A stretch of DNA of 64,000 nucleotides from Frigoriglobus tundricola (GCF_013128195.2 NZ_CP053452.2:3162001-3226000); one strand, 5' to 3'. Shown: positions 52,883 through 62,787, counted from the first letter of the stretch. The notes: generated by a model not told the origin, from the letters alone. Program-made: numbers and translations.

Positions 52883-54175
52883 TCACACCGCGGCCATCAC
52901 CAGCGCACCGTTCTGGCCGCCGAAGCCGAAGCTGGTCGAGAGGCCGTACTTCACCTTCGCTTCGCGCGCCGTGTTCGGGATGTAGTCCAGGTCGCACGCC
53001 GGGTCCGGGTTCGTCAGGTTGATCGTCGGCGGGTACACTTGCGTCTTCAGGCTCATCGCCAGCGCCGCCGCTTCGATCGCGCCGCTCGCGCCGATGGAGT
53101 GTCCAATCATCGACTTGATCGAAGAAAGTTGCACGCCCTTCGCGTGGTCCCCGAACACCCGCTTCACCGCTGCCGTTTCCATCAGGTCGTTCAGCCGCGT
53201 GCTGGTGCCGTGCGCGTTGATGTAGCCCACGTCGCGGAAGTCCACCTCCGCTTCCGTCAGGGCCGACTGGATCGCCCGCGCGCCGCCGCGGCCCTCGGGG
53301 TCCGGCTTCGTCACCGAGTACGCGTCGAACGTGCTGCCCCAGCCCTTCACTTCGGCGTAAATCGTGGCGTTCCGGGCCTTCGCGCGCTCGTAGTCTTCGA
53401 GGACCAGTACCGCGGCGCCCTCGCTGATGACGAACCCGTCGCGCAGCCGGTCGAACGGCCGCGACCGCTCCTCCGGCGGGCGCCCGTCGGACTTGCTGAG
53501 CGTGCCCAGGGCCGTATAGGCGAGCAGCATCAGCGGGTCGATGCGGCTGTCAGCGCCGCCGCACAGCATCACGTCGGCGTCGCCGCGCGACACGAGCCGG
53601 TAGCCCTCCCCCACGGCCTGTGTGCCGGCCACGCACGCGGTCACCACGGTGTTGTTCGGCCCCTGGCAGTTGAACGCCATCGAAATGTGCGCCGCCGCCA
53701 TGTTCGGCAGGTACTTGAGCAGCCAGAGCGGGAAGAGCTGGGCGTCCCGCCCGGACGGGTCGGGGAGCTTCGTCTCGTCGAACGCGCCGCTCTCCTGACA
53801 CGCCCGGGCCAGGAGCGGTGCCAGTTCCCCCAGGTCCATCGGGACCAGGCCGGTCCCCATCACCACGCCGAACCGCGTCGGGTCGAGGGCGGCCGTGTCC
53901 AGTCCGCTGTCGGCGACGGCCAGGCCGGCGGCGCCGATGCCGAACCGCGCCGCCCGGCCCATCACCTTGACCGACTTGCGGAACTTGTCGGGGATGAACG
54001 GTTCCGGGTTGAAGTCGTGGACCTCGCCGGCCACCCGGATCGGGTGGTTGGACGCATCGAAGGAGCGGATCGGACCGACGCCGCTGTGGCCGTCCACGCA
54101 CGCCTGCCAGAACGCGTCCTTACCGACCCCGTTGGGCGCGACCACGCCCAGCCCGGTTATGACCACCCTGCGCAT
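52883..54175 (-). CDS. Beta-ketoacyl-ACP synthase II-like (FabF/KAS family)
   Basis: The 430-residue protein starts MRRVVITGLGVVAPNGVGKD and has the thiolase-fold active site: Cys181 (TACVAGTQAVG), His322 (INAHGTSTRLND) and His359 (MIGHSIGASG). It would condense acyl groups with malonyl-ACP in fatty acid elongation. The length and motifs match FabF. No other fab gene or ACP is adjacent, so it may belong to a specialised lipid pathway. Confidence 0.9.
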   Translation of the reverse strand: MRRVVITGLGVVAPNGVGKDAFWQACVDGHSGVGPIRSFDASNHPIRVAGEVHDFNPEPFIPDKFRKSVKVMGRAARFGIGAAGLAVADSGLDTAALDPTRFGVVMGTGLVPMDLGELAPLLARACQESGAFDETKLPDPSGRDAQLFPLWLLKYLPNMAAAHISMAFNCQGPNNTVVTACVAGTQAVGEGYRLVSRGDADVMLCGGADSRIDPLMLLAYTALGTLSKSDGRPPEERSRPFDRLRDGFVISEGAAVLVLEDYERAKARNATIYAEVKGWGSTFDAYSVTKPDPEGRGGARAIQSALTEAEVDFRDVGYINAHGTSTRLNDLMETAAVKRVFGDHAKGVQLSSIKSMIGHSIGASGAIEAAALAMSLKTQVYPPTINLTNPDPACDLDYIPNTAREAKVKYGLSTSFGFGGQNGALVMAAV

Positions 54176-54602
54176 GACGTCACCCCGATCGGCCGCCCCT
54201 GGTCCCCGTCCGTAAGGAGGGCGGCACGTCACGCTAACACGAACGACCCGCTCCCGCCAACGGCCCCGAGCCCCCATCTTAACCATCTTCCTTAAAGTTA
54301 ATCCCCTCGCCGGTCTCCTTCAATCCCCCGTCTGAAGCCGAATCCAGGTATCCTCCGCACTTTGCGCAGATTACCTCGACAAAGTCGGCACAACCGGACT
54401 AAACTCCCGTAATCGAAGGGACTGTGAGTGAGGAGGAATGGGGATCTAACGGGCGAAAAGAAAATGCGAACTGCGTGCCGCACGAACGAATGAGGGGTGC
54501 GGGCGGGGAACGTTCTTTGGCCCCGGTTCGCCGCACCGTTATAATCTGACCAGGTGGGCGGGGCGGGGAACCCGTCGCCCGGACCCGAAGGAACGATCAC
54601 CG
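54176..54602. other. Intergenic stretch between divergent genes
   Basis: About 430 bp lie between the FabF-like gene (minus) and the NfeD-like gene (plus), so promoters for both are expected here. No small gene, RNA or repeat is convincing. Confidence 0.4.
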
Positions 54603-56798
54603 ATGCACCTCACGGTCAGCCGCTGGTTCGGCCCACTTGTCGCCGTTGCCTGCCTGCTCGCGTCCGCCGCCGCCTCGTCCGCCCAAGAGGTCGGCGACGC
54701 GATGTTCGTCACCGTACAGAACCCGATCACCAGCGAAACGGTCGCCCGGATCAAACAGCAGGTCGACCCCCGCGCGAACGAGGCCAACCGGCAGCGGCGG
54801 GTGGACACGATCGTGTTCGACTTCAACCCGGACGGCAAGCCGGCCGCGACCGACGAGTTCGGGCCGTGTTACGAACTCGCCAAGTACATCGGGAGCGGGG
54901 CGCTCCAGGGCCGGCGGACGGTCGCGTTCGTCCACGCCCCGGTCGCCGGGCACACCGTTCTGCCGGTGCTCGCGTGCGTGGAGCGCGTGATCGGGAAGGC
55001 CGGGGTGATCGGTCCGGTCGTGGGCGACGTCGTCCAGAAGCTCTCGCCCGTCGAGCAGGCCGGTTACAAGGAACGGTTCCCCTCCCGCGACCGGTGGGCC
55101 ATCGTCCAGAAGATGTTCGATCCCGGCGTGCGGCTGGTGAGCGGCACCCTCCGGGACGGTGCCGACAAGGTGACCGTCTACGCCGACGCGCGGGACGAGG
55201 ACGCGATGACGCGCGTCGCGGGCGCCGCCCCCGTGCAGGGCGTACAGGACGGCACGGTCGCCGGCTACACGGCGGCGCAGGCGCGGGCCCTGGGGCTGGC
55301 CCAGGCCCGCGCCGACTCGCGCCCGGAAGTGGCCGAGGTGTTCGGCCTCCCGGCGTCGAGCGTCCGCGACGACCCGCTCCAGGGGCGCAGTCCCGACGCC
55401 TACCAGTGGGTGCTCAAGGGCGACGTGGACGGGGCGATGCGCGAGTCGCTCAACCGCGTCGTCCGCGACGTGCGGAAAAAGAAGGGGAACGTGCTCGTCC
55501 TGGTGCTCAACTGCGGCGGCACCGATCTGGACACGGCCCGCGGTCTGGCCGAAGACCTCATCAAAGCGCAGACCGGCGAGGACGCGGTGCAGGTGATCGC
55601 GTTCGTGCCCGAGACCGCCCCCGACGCGGCCGCGGTCGTCGCCCTGGGCTGCTCGGAAATCGTGATGACCCGGCCCGCGGACGGGGCGGAGGGGAAGGAG
55701 GCCGACATCGGCAACTTCGAGCGGTACCTCAAGTCCGCCAAGCCCGCCGCCGTCGAGGCCCAGCGCCAGAGCCTCCGCAAGCTGGCCGAGGACCAGGGCT
55801 ACCCCGGGGTGCTCATCGACGGCATGCTCACGCGCGACCTGGAGATCGTCCGCGCGACCGCCCAGGGCAACGCCAAGAAGACGAAACTGATGACGCGCGC
55901 CGAGTTCGACACGGAGCTGAAGGCCAACCCCGGCGCGTGGGCCGAGGCGCCGAAGGTCGTCAAGCCGAAGGGCGTGCCGTTCCACCCCGGCGCGACGGTC
56001 GCCGCCGAGCTCGGTCTCGCCCGGTTCGTGGTGCCGACAACGAACCCCAACGACGTGTGCAAGATTTACGGCGCGAGCGCCGCGAAGAGCCCCGACCCCG
56101 GCTGGCTCGACAAGTTCGCAGAGTTTCTGAAGATCCCCGCGGTCACCATCATCCTGGTCATGGTCGGGTTCATCGGCCTGATCCTGGAACTGAAGGTGCC
56201 GGGGCTGACGGTGCCCGGCATCACGGCCGCCCTGTGCTTCATCCTCGTGTTCTGGTCGCAGTCGCGGTTCAGCGGCGAGATGTTCGTGCTGGCGCTGCTC
56301 CTGTTCCTGCTGGGGCTCGCGCTGGTGGGGATCGAGATCTTCGTGCTGCCCGGGTTCGGCGCGTGCGGGATATGCGGTATCCTCTGCATGCTGGCCGGGC
56401 TGGGGCTCGTGACGCTGGACAAGGTCCCGACGGACACCGGCGAGTGGGTCCGGTTCGGGGTGCGGATCTCGACGTACCTGTTCGCCATGATGGGCGCGAT
56501 GGTGCTGGCGTTCGTGATCGCCAAGTTCCTCCCGCAGGTGCCGTACGCCAACCGGATGATGCTGACCCCGCCGACCGACACGCCGAGCGCCGGCGAAATG
56601 GACCTGCCGGGCGCGAGCGCGGCGCTGGAACTGCTCGGGGCCATCGGCACCGCCACCACCGCCCTGCGCCCGGCCGGGGTGGTGCGGTTCGGCGACAAGT
56701 TCGTGGACGTCGTCTCCGACGGCGGGTTCATCCCCTCGGGCACCCGGGTTCAGGTCATCACCGTCGAGGGGACGCGGATCGTCGTAAAAGAAGTGTGA
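54603..56798 (+). CDS. Long NfeD-family protein with ClpP-like domain, catalytic Ser apparently lost
   Basis: The 731-residue protein has a signal peptide, two ClpP/crotonase-like domains (about 30-250 and 285-470), 4-5 membrane segments (about 515-650) and a C-terminal OB-type NfeD domain (PAGVVRFGDKFVDVVSDGGF). In active members a Ser lies in a GxxxxASAGA-like stretch; here the matching region reads PDAAAVVALGCSEIVM without Ser. It is the first gene of an NfeD/NfeD/FloA cluster, thought to act on membrane microdomains. AAGGA precedes the ATG. Confidence 0.83.
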   Translation: MHLTVSRWFGPLVAVACLLASAAASSAQEVGDAMFVTVQNPITSETVARIKQQVDPRANEANRQRRVDTIVFDFNPDGKPAATDEFGPCYELAKYIGSGALQGRRTVAFVHAPVAGHTVLPVLACVERVIGKAGVIGPVVGDVVQKLSPVEQAGYKERFPSRDRWAIVQKMFDPGVRLVSGTLRDGADKVTVYADARDEDAMTRVAGAAPVQGVQDGTVAGYTAAQARALGLAQARADSRPEVAEVFGLPASSVRDDPLQGRSPDAYQWVLKGDVDGAMRESLNRVVRDVRKKKGNVLVLVLNCGGTDLDTARGLAEDLIKAQTGEDAVQVIAFVPETAPDAAAVVALGCSEIVMTRPADGAEGKEADIGNFERYLKSAKPAAVEAQRQSLRKLAEDQGYPGVLIDGMLTRDLEIVRATAQGNAKKTKLMTRAEFDTELKANPGAWAEAPKVVKPKGVPFHPGATVAAELGLARFVVPTTNPNDVCKIYGASAAKSPDPGWLDKFAEFLKIPAVTIILVMVGFIGLILELKVPGLTVPGITAALCFILVFWSQSRFSGEMFVLALLLFLLGLALVGIEIFVLPGFGACGICGILCMLAGLGLVTLDKVPTDTGEWVRFGVRISTYLFAMMGAMVLAFVIAKFLPQVPYANRMMLTPPTDTPSAGEMDLPGASAALELLGAIGTATTALRPAGVVRFGDKFVDVVSDGGFIPSGTRVQVITVEGTRIVVKEV

Positions 56799-56960
56799 CC
56801 GCGGTGGGGCGCGCCGCGGCCGGGGGCGGGCGCCCGGGCCCGGGTGACGATCGGGAAAAGGGAACCGGCAATAGCCGCGGGTTTCGGCCGCTGGTAGGTT
56901 GACGACGGAGTTGTGCCCCGCGGCACACTCACACCAGTCACTCACACTCAGCACTCCCCA

Positions 56961-57590
56961 ATGGACTACCTGACCGTCGCCCTCATACTGATCGGACTCG
57001 GGGCGCTCCTGCTGGTCGCGGAGATCTTGGTGCCGACCGGCGGGGTTCTGGTCGTGGGCGCGTTGTTGTTCTTCGCACTGGGTGTGGGTACCATCCTGTA
57101 CTACGGCTCGACACTGGAAGGCGTCGTCGCCATCGCCGGGCTGGCGGTCGGGTTGCCGGCGGCGGGGTTCGCGGCCACGGCCGCCTGGCGGCGGATGTCG
57201 CTGGACACCGCCCTCGATGACCCGGTCGGACAACAACCCGCGCCCGGGGCCGAAACGACCGGGCTGAAGGGCCGCACCGGCAAGACGGTCTCCCCCCTGC
57301 GCCCGTCCGGCTCCGTCGAGTTCGACGGCAAGCGGGTGGACGCGATGACCGAGGGGATGATGCTCGACGCGGGCGTGTGGGTGCGGTGCGTGGAGGTCCG
57401 CCGCGGACAGGTGATCGTCCGCCGGATGGAAGAACCGGCCGACGTGGCGGACATCGACCCGACCGGGACCGGCGCCCCGCCGGCCGAACCGAAAGCCGCG
57501 CCACCACCGAGCGAACGCCCCCGGGCGGCCGAGCCGAAAGCGCCGCGCGACGACTTCGACGACTTCGACATCGGCCTCGACAAGACGTGA
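56961..57590 (+). CDS. Short NfeD-like membrane protein
   Basis: The 209-residue protein has 2-3 N-terminal membrane segments ([40 protein letters not shown]), an OB-fold NfeD domain ([20 protein letters not shown]), and a proline-rich acidic tail ([13 protein letters not shown]). It lies 162 bp after the long NfeD gene and 98 bp before floA. NfeD proteins are paired with flotillins. Confidence 0.85.
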   Translation: MDYLTVALILIGLGALLLVAEILVPTGGVLVVGALLFFALGVGTILYYGSTLEGVVAIAGLAVGLPAAGFAATAAWRRMSLDTALDDPVGQQPAPGAETTGLKGRTGKTVSPLRPSGSVEFDGKRVDAMTEGMMLDAGVWVRCVEVRRGQVIVRRMEEPADVADIDPTGTGAPPAEPKAAPPPSERPRAAEPKAPRDDFDDFDIGLDKT

Positions 57591-57688
57591 CGCGGGTCCG
57601 GTTTCCGGACCCGAAGACGACGCCCCGACGAGCAACGACCGCCGGTTCACCGACGGCACTGATAGAGCCACCAGAAAGGACCGACACC

Positions 57689-58801
57689 GTGACGCTTCTC
57701 GCGACCGCTTTCGCCCTCTTCGCCCAGTTCAACAAAGAGAAGGACAAGGCCGCGGCCGCCGACGGCGGCAACGCGGTCTCCCCGACCCACATCATCATCA
57801 TCGTTGTGGCGCTGGTCGCCGTCCTCATCTTCGTTGTGTTCCTGTTCCTGTTCTTCAGTTTCATCCGGCTGTGGATCCAGGCCCTCTTGACCAAGGCCGA
57901 CATCGGCATCGGCAGCCTGATCGGTATGAAGCTGCGGAACGTCGATTACGCGATGATCGTGCGGCAGAAGATCGCCCTCATCCAGGCCGGGGTGAAGGTG
58001 ACCACCGGCGAACTGGAGAGCCACTTCCTGGCCCGCGGCAACGTGCCCAAGACCGCGACCGCCGTGATCGCGGCGCACAAGGCGGGCCTGGACCTGCCGT
58101 GGCGCACCGCCGCCGCCATCGACCTCGCCGGCCGCGACGTGCTCGAAGCGGTGCGCACCAGTGTGAACCCGAAGGTGATCGACTGCCCCGACCCCGGCAA
58201 GGGCAAGCAGTTCCTCGACGCCGTGTGCCGCAACGGCATCCAGTTGCTCGCCAAGGCCCGGGTGACCGTGCGCACCAAGCTGGAGCGGCTCGTCGGCGGG
58301 GCGACCGAAGAGACCATCATCGCCCGCGTCGGCGAGGGCATCGTGAAGGCGATCGGGTCGGCGCACGACCACAAGGAGGTGCTCGCCAACCCCGGCATGA
58401 TCTCGCAAACGGTGCTCCACAACGCGCTCGACGCGCAGACCGCCTACGAGATCGTGTCCATCGACATCGCCCACATCGAAGTCGGCGAGAACATCGGCGC
58501 GAAGCTGCAAGCGGAGCAGGCGGCGGCGGACCTGCGCGTCGCCCAGGCCGAGGCCGAGAAGCGCCGGGCCGCGGCCGTGGCCCGGGAGCAGGAGATGCGG
58601 GCGCTCGTGGAAGAGAACCGGGCGAAGGTCGTGGAGGCCGAGGCCCAGGTGCCGCAGGCCATCGCCGACGCGTTCGAGAAGGGGCACCTGGGCGTGATGG
58701 ACTTTTACAACATGAAGAACGTGCAGTCCGACACGCTGATGCGCAACAACATCGCCACCATGACCGGCGGGGCCGAGGGCCAGTCCGGGTCGGGGCGCTA
58801 G
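57689..58801 (+). CDS. floA: Flotillin-like protein FloA (SPFH)
   Basis: The 370-residue protein begins with a polar N-terminus and a membrane segment ([20 protein letters not shown]), then an SPFH domain: [74 protein letters not shown]. An EA-rich coiled coil ([20 protein letters not shown]) drives oligomerisation. FloA organises membrane microdomains. GTG at 57689 follows AAGGA. It is clustered with two NfeD genes. Confidence 0.93.
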   Translation: MTLLATAFALFAQFNKEKDKAAAADGGNAVSPTHIIIIVVALVAVLIFVVFLFLFFSFIRLWIQALLTKADIGIGSLIGMKLRNVDYAMIVRQKIALIQAGVKVTTGELESHFLARGNVPKTATAVIAAHKAGLDLPWRTAAAIDLAGRDVLEAVRTSVNPKVIDCPDPGKGKQFLDAVCRNGIQLLAKARVTVRTKLERLVGGATEETIIARVGEGIVKAIGSAHDHKEVLANPGMISQTVLHNALDAQTAYEIVSIDIAHIEVGENIGAKLQAEQAAADLRVAQAEAEKRRAAAVAREQEMRALVEENRAKVVEAEAQVPQAIADAFEKGHLGVMDFYNMKNVQSDTLMRNNIATMTGGAEGQSGSGR

Positions 58802-58805
58802 TAGA

Positions 58806-58878
58806 CAGTCGGTCACTCGCTCCGCGAGTGACGCCCGCCACCGGCTCCTAGTGGCCGGACGCGACTCGCCTACTTTCT
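58806..58878. repeat. Direct repeat with TCACTCGCTCCGCGAGTGA palindrome, copy 1
   Basis: The palindrome at 58813-58831 is followed by a CGCGACTCGCCTACTTTCT tail. A second, 80-90% identical copy starts at 58910. The design matches the CATCACGC repeats at 41.65 kb (palindromic core with CTCCGCG centre). Confidence 0.85.
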
Positions 58879-58909
58879 CGAACCGATCGTGCCGCACGGC
58901 GGCCCAGAA

Positions 58910-58981
58910 AGTCGGTCACTCGCTCCGCGAGTGACGCCCTCCACCGCCCCCAAATGGCACGGCGCGAGTCGCCTACTTTCC
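58910..58981. repeat. Direct repeat with TCACTCGCTCCGCGAGTGA palindrome, copy 2
   Basis: Shares AGTCGGTCACTCGCTCCGCG and the CGAGTCGCCTACTTTC end with copy 1; the middle differs. The two copies lie between floA and the next gene. Confidence 0.85.
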
Positions 58982-59026
58982 AGACGCCGCCGTCCGCTTC
59001 TCCTCACTCGAAGGGTGGGTACGGGA

Positions 59027-59790
59027 ATGCAAGGCCTCGTTCTGATGGTCATCGTCCTCGTGGTCATTTCCACGGTGGTGGGGACGATCGCGAAGCTGTT
59101 GAACAACCTGGCCGAAGCCAACGCCACCCGCCGGGCCGAGGAGGAGCGGCGGGCGCGCATCGAGCGGGCCGAGCGGAACGCCGAGCGCACCCGCGCCGCC
59201 CAGGACGAGCGGGCCGAGCGGCCGGCGCGGCCCGTTCCGGTCACCACCGACGACGGGCGCGACGGGAGCGGCGTCCGGCCGGCGAGTTCGGAGATGGACC
59301 GCTTCCTGGCGGAGATCGACCGCCTCCGCCGCAAGGCGACGAGCCCCGACCCGGCCCCGCAGCCCGGTTCCTCGGTCCCGGTCGCGCCGGTGGTGCAACC
59401 GATCAAGCCGGCGGCCGACCGCCCCCGCCCGCGGGTGGTCGCGGAACTGGCCGACCAGCCGCCGGCGCCCGCCGACCGCGGCAGCCCGAGCGGCGGGCCG
59501 AGCTCGGCACCAGCCCGCAGGCGCCGTCGCGAACCGCCCCGGTGGCGGCGCAGATCGAGGAACTGCCCGTCGCGAGCGTGCTGCGGACGACCTCCACGAC
59601 CGGCGCACCGGCCACAAAGGTGACGCTGTTCACCAAGCGCCCGCGGCCCGCGGCCCGGACCAACTTCGGCAAGAACCTGACGGCGCTACTCGCCTCCGGT
59701 CAGGGCGTCGCGATGGCCGTCGTGCTGCAAGAGATCCTCGGCCCGCCCAAGGCGAAGAAGAACGCCAACGCCAAGGAGCAGGCGGAGTAA
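59027..59790 (+). CDS. FloA-associated hypothetical protein, apparently frameshifted
   Basis: The first part has an N-terminal membrane segment (GLVLMVIVLVVISTVVGTIA), a charged coiled coil (AEEERRARIERAERNAERTR) and a low-complexity linker. The conserved C-terminus (LFTKRPRPAARTNFGKNLTA, then QGVAMAVVLQEILGPPKAKK) is in another frame, so a frameshift lies at about 59490-59540 in GC-rich sequence. A VLxEILGPP-type ending is common in planctomycete proteins next to floA, which supports one gene. Start at ATG 59027. Confidence 0.68.
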
Positions 59791-59822
59791 CGCGGAGTTC
59801 GGAGCGGAGTGAAAACAGAAGA

Positions 59823-59845
59823 ACGGCCGGGTTCAGCCCGGCCGT
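59823..59845 (+). terminator. Intrinsic terminator
   Basis: ACGGCCGGG and CCCGGCCGT form a perfect 9-bp stem around TTCAG, followed by CTTCGTT. It separates the floA cluster from the next gene. Confidence 0.75.
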
Positions 59846-59886
59846 CTTCGTTACGCATCCCCAAGGAAGGTTGTGGAGGGTGTGCG

Positions 59887-60564
59887 ATGACCGAAGAGGA
59901 GTGGCTGACGGCCAGGTTCGCGCTCGAACTCATGCACCGGGCGACCAGATCCCAGGATTTCGCTGGATGGCGATCCCTCGCGGCCCGCGTGGCTTGTCTC
60001 CAACGACTCGGTTCTGATCTGCCCGAGGGAGTTCGTGGTTGGATGGCAAGCGCGACCGAACGACTCGATAGCGAAGATCGCCAAACGTCTTCGGAAGACT
60101 TACTGTACGGCGAAAAAACCTTCTGCGTTTATGATGCGTTCCGTGCGGCTTACGCCATTGCCGATCCGGCGCTTCGTCAGAAACTGGCTGCCGCGCAAGA
60201 CGCCTTTCATGGCCAAGGCGACTATTACGCATGTGACGAGTACGTGCTCGAAGAAGACGAGAGTAGTGCCACTTACACGGGGCCGGTATACGCAGCCGAA
60301 TCTGTCGCGCACTGCCACATCATCCGCGACATCTTCGGGAACCCGTTCCGGCCCGTTACCTTCGCTTCCGACTGGCGCACGGACACCGCGGTGTCACTGG
60401 CCCGCACGATGTACGAGAGCAGCGACTTCTCCGCGATGCCGGTGCTCGCGGACGCTCTACAAGACGCCGGCTGCGACAACGGGGACGTACTCGACCACTG
60501 CCGTACACCGGGTGCGCATGTGCGCGGGTGCTGGGTGGTCGATTTGGTTTTGGGTAAGGAGTAG
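59887..60564 (+). CDS. Planctomycete paralogous family protein, 225 aa (relative of the IS66 passenger)
   Basis: It starts MTEEEWLTARFALELMHRA after GGAGGG. The N-terminal half differs from its paralog at 12900-13616 and lacks the CSCC cluster, but the C-terminal 75 residues are strongly alike (IIRDIFGNPFRPVTF, MYESSDFSAMPVLADALQDA, HVRGCWVVDLVL). No terminal repeats of the IS66 element flank it. Function is unknown. Confidence 0.82.
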   Translation: MTEEEWLTARFALELMHRATRSQDFAGWRSLAARVACLQRLGSDLPEGVRGWMASATERLDSEDRQTSSEDLLYGEKTFCVYDAFRAAYAIADPALRQKLAAAQDAFHGQGDYYACDEYVLEEDESSATYTGPVYAAESVAHCHIIRDIFGNPFRPVTFASDWRTDTAVSLARTMYESSDFSAMPVLADALQDAGCDNGDVLDHCRTPGAHVRGCWVVDLVLGKE

Positions 60565-60599
60565 CCGTCGCGGGCCGCTGTGAAGTGGCGGGCGCCTGT

Positions 60600-60638
60600 C
60601 TTGTAGGTCGCGGCCGAGGAGGCTTGGCGACCTACAAG
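60600..60638. terminator. Hairpin between convergent genes
   Basis: CTTGTAGGTCG (60600-60610) and CGACCTACAAG (60628-60638) pair perfectly, with GCGGGC/GCCCGC further out. It lies between the convergent genes ending at 60564 and 60648, so it may terminate both. There is no T run. Confidence 0.5.
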
Positions 60639-60647
60639 GCCCGCGAT

Positions 60648-60992
60648 TTAGGACATTGGGCGATGGGGCGAAGCGCCGTGCGTCGGGCCGCGCGAGTGAT
60701 CGGGCTTCGGGTCCGACACCGGGTGACCGTGAGCCGGGACCGGGTGGGACGCCGGTGCGTGGTGCTTGTGGTGCCCGTCCGCGGCGGCGAGTGTGCTCTC
60801 GGCGGCCGTCGCGTCCGCGCGGCGCACCCAGAGTTCGACCGAGTCCGGCAGGGCCGTCCCGAGCCCGGCGGTCAGGTCGTCGCCGACGACACGGGACTGA
60901 ATGCCCGCGCCCTGGAGGACGTTCCCCAATTCCTGAACCTGGATCAAGGTTCCCGCCGCCACCTTCACCAGGTCGTCGAAATGCTCGCTCAT
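60648..60992 (-). CDS. DUF2007-type putative signal-transducing protein
   Basis: The 114-residue product has a DUF2007-like domain (about 5-75): VKVAAGTLIQVQELGNVLQG, then AGIQSRVVGDD and ELWVRRADATAAESTL. The C-terminus is a His/Pro-rich tail (GHHKHHAPASHPVPAHGH) that may bind metal. GGAGGG precedes the ATG. The function of DUF2007 is unknown; its name reflects weak links to signalling. Confidence 0.8.
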   Translation of the reverse strand: MSEHFDDLVKVAAGTLIQVQELGNVLQGAGIQSRVVGDDLTAGLGTALPDSVELWVRRADATAAESTLAAADGHHKHHAPASHPVPAHGHPVSDPKPDHSRGPTHGASPHRPMS

Positions 60993-61176
60993 CGCTCGTC
61001 CCTCCGGATGCCGTTCCCGCACCGCCGACCCCAATGCGCTCTCGAAATGCGCCCTCCGACACGCGCCGGAGGGAGCACGAAGACCGCAAGAGAGAACGGG
61101 ACCGGTTGGTGAAACGGGATGCAACAAACGCGCCGAACCGCCGGGCGCACGCCCGGCGCCGGGACCGGGGCCGAGA

Positions 61177-62310
61177 TCAGGTCGGGATGGCTTGCGGGCG
61201 ACCGAGATCGCGCAGCCAGCGGAAGTGCGAGACGATACCGGCCAGGAACGTCTGGTGCGCCGAGTACCGGACCCCGAAATCGCGGCACGTCGCCTCGACG
61301 ATGCGTGACAGCGCCGGGTAGTGGATGTGACACACGCGCGGGAACAGGTGGTGGACGACCTGGAAGTTCAGGCCGCCCAGGAGCCAGCACAGTACGCGGC
61401 TCTGGCGGGCGAAGTCCACCGTGGTGCGGACCTGGTGGACCGCCCAGGCGCCTTCCATTCGCCGCCCGCCGTCGATCGGCTCCGGGAACTCGGCCTCGCC
61501 GACGCAGTGGGCCAGTTGGAACACGACCGTCAGCACCACCCCCACCACCGCCGTCACCACCATGTAGAACGTGAACACCACCCACCACGAGTGGACGCAC
61601 ATCGGCACGCCCAGGAGCAGCCCGATGGACACCAGTTTGCCGACGAGGAAGACGACAAGATCCCACCCCTTCGGGCGCGGGATGCGGTGCGCCCCGATCT
61701 GGCCCGTGATCACGTCGCGGAAGTCGCCGTACAGGTGCCAGACGGACGCGGTCAGTCCGTACAAGGGCCACAGGTACAGGTGCTGCCACCGGTGGAACCA
61801 GCGGCGCCGCTGCTGCGGGGCCAGCCGGGCGACGAACCCGACGTCAATGTCCGTGTCCTGCCCGTCCACGTTCGGGTACGTGTGGTGGTAGACGACGTGC
61901 TTCCACCGCCACAGGTACGAGCTGGCGCCGATCAGGTCGAGCGACAGCGCGGCCAGTCGGTTCACCCACGCGAACCGGGAGTACGCGTGGTGGCCACCGT
62001 CGTGCTGGATGCTGAACCCTACTGCCGAAATGGCGAACGCCAGCGAGATCGAGAGCGGCGCGGCGAGCCACACCGTCGGCGCGGCGAACACCAGGAGGGC
62101 GTAAGAGGTCGCGAGCCAGGCGAGGATGACGGCCGTCTTCAGGTACATCCGCCAGCAGTCGCGTTCGCTCCGGCCGGTCTCCGCGAAGTACGCGTCGGCC
62201 CGGCGCCGCAACTCGGTCATGAACCCCGCTTCGTCCTTGGGGAACTTCGGCCTCGGGTCGGCAACCGCCGGCGCGGAGAGGGTGGGGGCGCGGTCGATTC
62301 GCGAAGGCAT
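61177..62310 (-). CDS. Fatty acid desaturase (membrane-bound, acyl-lipid/CoA type)
   Basis: The 377-residue protein has the three histidine boxes of membrane desaturases: HDGGHH (box 1), HHTYPN (box 2) and QVVHHLFP (box 3), plus four or more membrane segments. The HDGGHH and QVVHHLFP forms resemble the delta-5/6-type (linoleoyl-CoA) group. It would introduce a double bond in acyl chains using a di-iron centre and an electron donor. Appears intact. Confidence 0.9.
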   Translation of the reverse strand: MPSRIDRAPTLSAPAVADPRPKFPKDEAGFMTELRRRADAYFAETGRSERDCWRMYLKTAVILAWLATSYALLVFAAPTVWLAAPLSISLAFAISAVGFSIQHDGGHHAYSRFAWVNRLAALSLDLIGASSYLWRWKHVVYHHTYPNVDGQDTDIDVGFVARLAPQQRRRWFHRWQHLYLWPLYGLTASVWHLYGDFRDVITGQIGAHRIPRPKGWDLVVFLVGKLVSIGLLLGVPMCVHSWWVVFTFYMVVTAVVGVVLTVVFQLAHCVGEAEFPEPIDGGRRMEGAWAVHQVRTTVDFARQSRVLCWLLGGLNFQVVHHLFPRVCHIHYPALSRIVEATCRDFGVRYSAHQTFLAGIVSHFRWLRDLGRPQAIPT

Positions 62311-62787
62311 GAGTGGTTTCTTCTATATGAGCGAAAGACTTTTTTCGGCACGAACCCGGATCGCAAGCGGCTGTGCGAGTGAGACCGACCGCGTGAGAGG
62401 ACCGGAACAGTGATTTATGGAAGGTTCGGACAATGACACACACATTTCCGACGGCGCGCCCACTCCCGACGAGCGGGTGACCTCGCAAAGCGCGTTCCAC
62501 AAACATCCCGCAGCGTGCGTCGGGGAACACGAGGTGTATCGGGCGAATCCACGACGTCCGCTTTCCCGACACCTCGGGCTGAAGGAATCATAGAGCGAAA
62601 AACGGGCCGCCGGTACGATTTCGTACGAAGTGATTGCATACAACACGACCGCAAGATACTTCTCTGTGCGGCTTCTAGCAGTAACCTTACCCAAATGACA
62701 CGTGGGGTGAGCGAACGCGGCGCAAAGCCGCGGCCCCGGCAGAATGCTGCCGGGGCCGCTCGGTTTCATGCGTATCGCGTTTCAGGG
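62311..62787. other. Intergenic stretch with a terminator and no convincing gene
   Basis: About 475 bp. The only clear structure is the hairpin at 62730-62759, downstream of the RRM gene. Promoters for the minus-strand desaturase gene are expected at the left. Confidence 0.45.
62730..62759 (-). terminator. Terminator hairpin after the RRM gene
   Basis: GCGGCCCCGGCAG (62730-62742) and CTGCCGGGGCCGC (62747-62759) form a perfect 13-bp stem with an AATG-type loop, 28 bp downstream of the RRM gene on the minus strand. On that strand GGCTTTGC follows. Confidence 0.7.

Noticed and set aside
54597..57671. Minus-strand open frame of 1024 codons
   Set aside because: Antisense to the NfeD genes; composition is that of a shadow frame.
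59809..60564. Second IS66 element around the paralog of the passenger gene
   Set aside because: I looked for GTACTTG-type ends and an 8-bp duplication around it and saw none; the gene lies just after a normal terminator.
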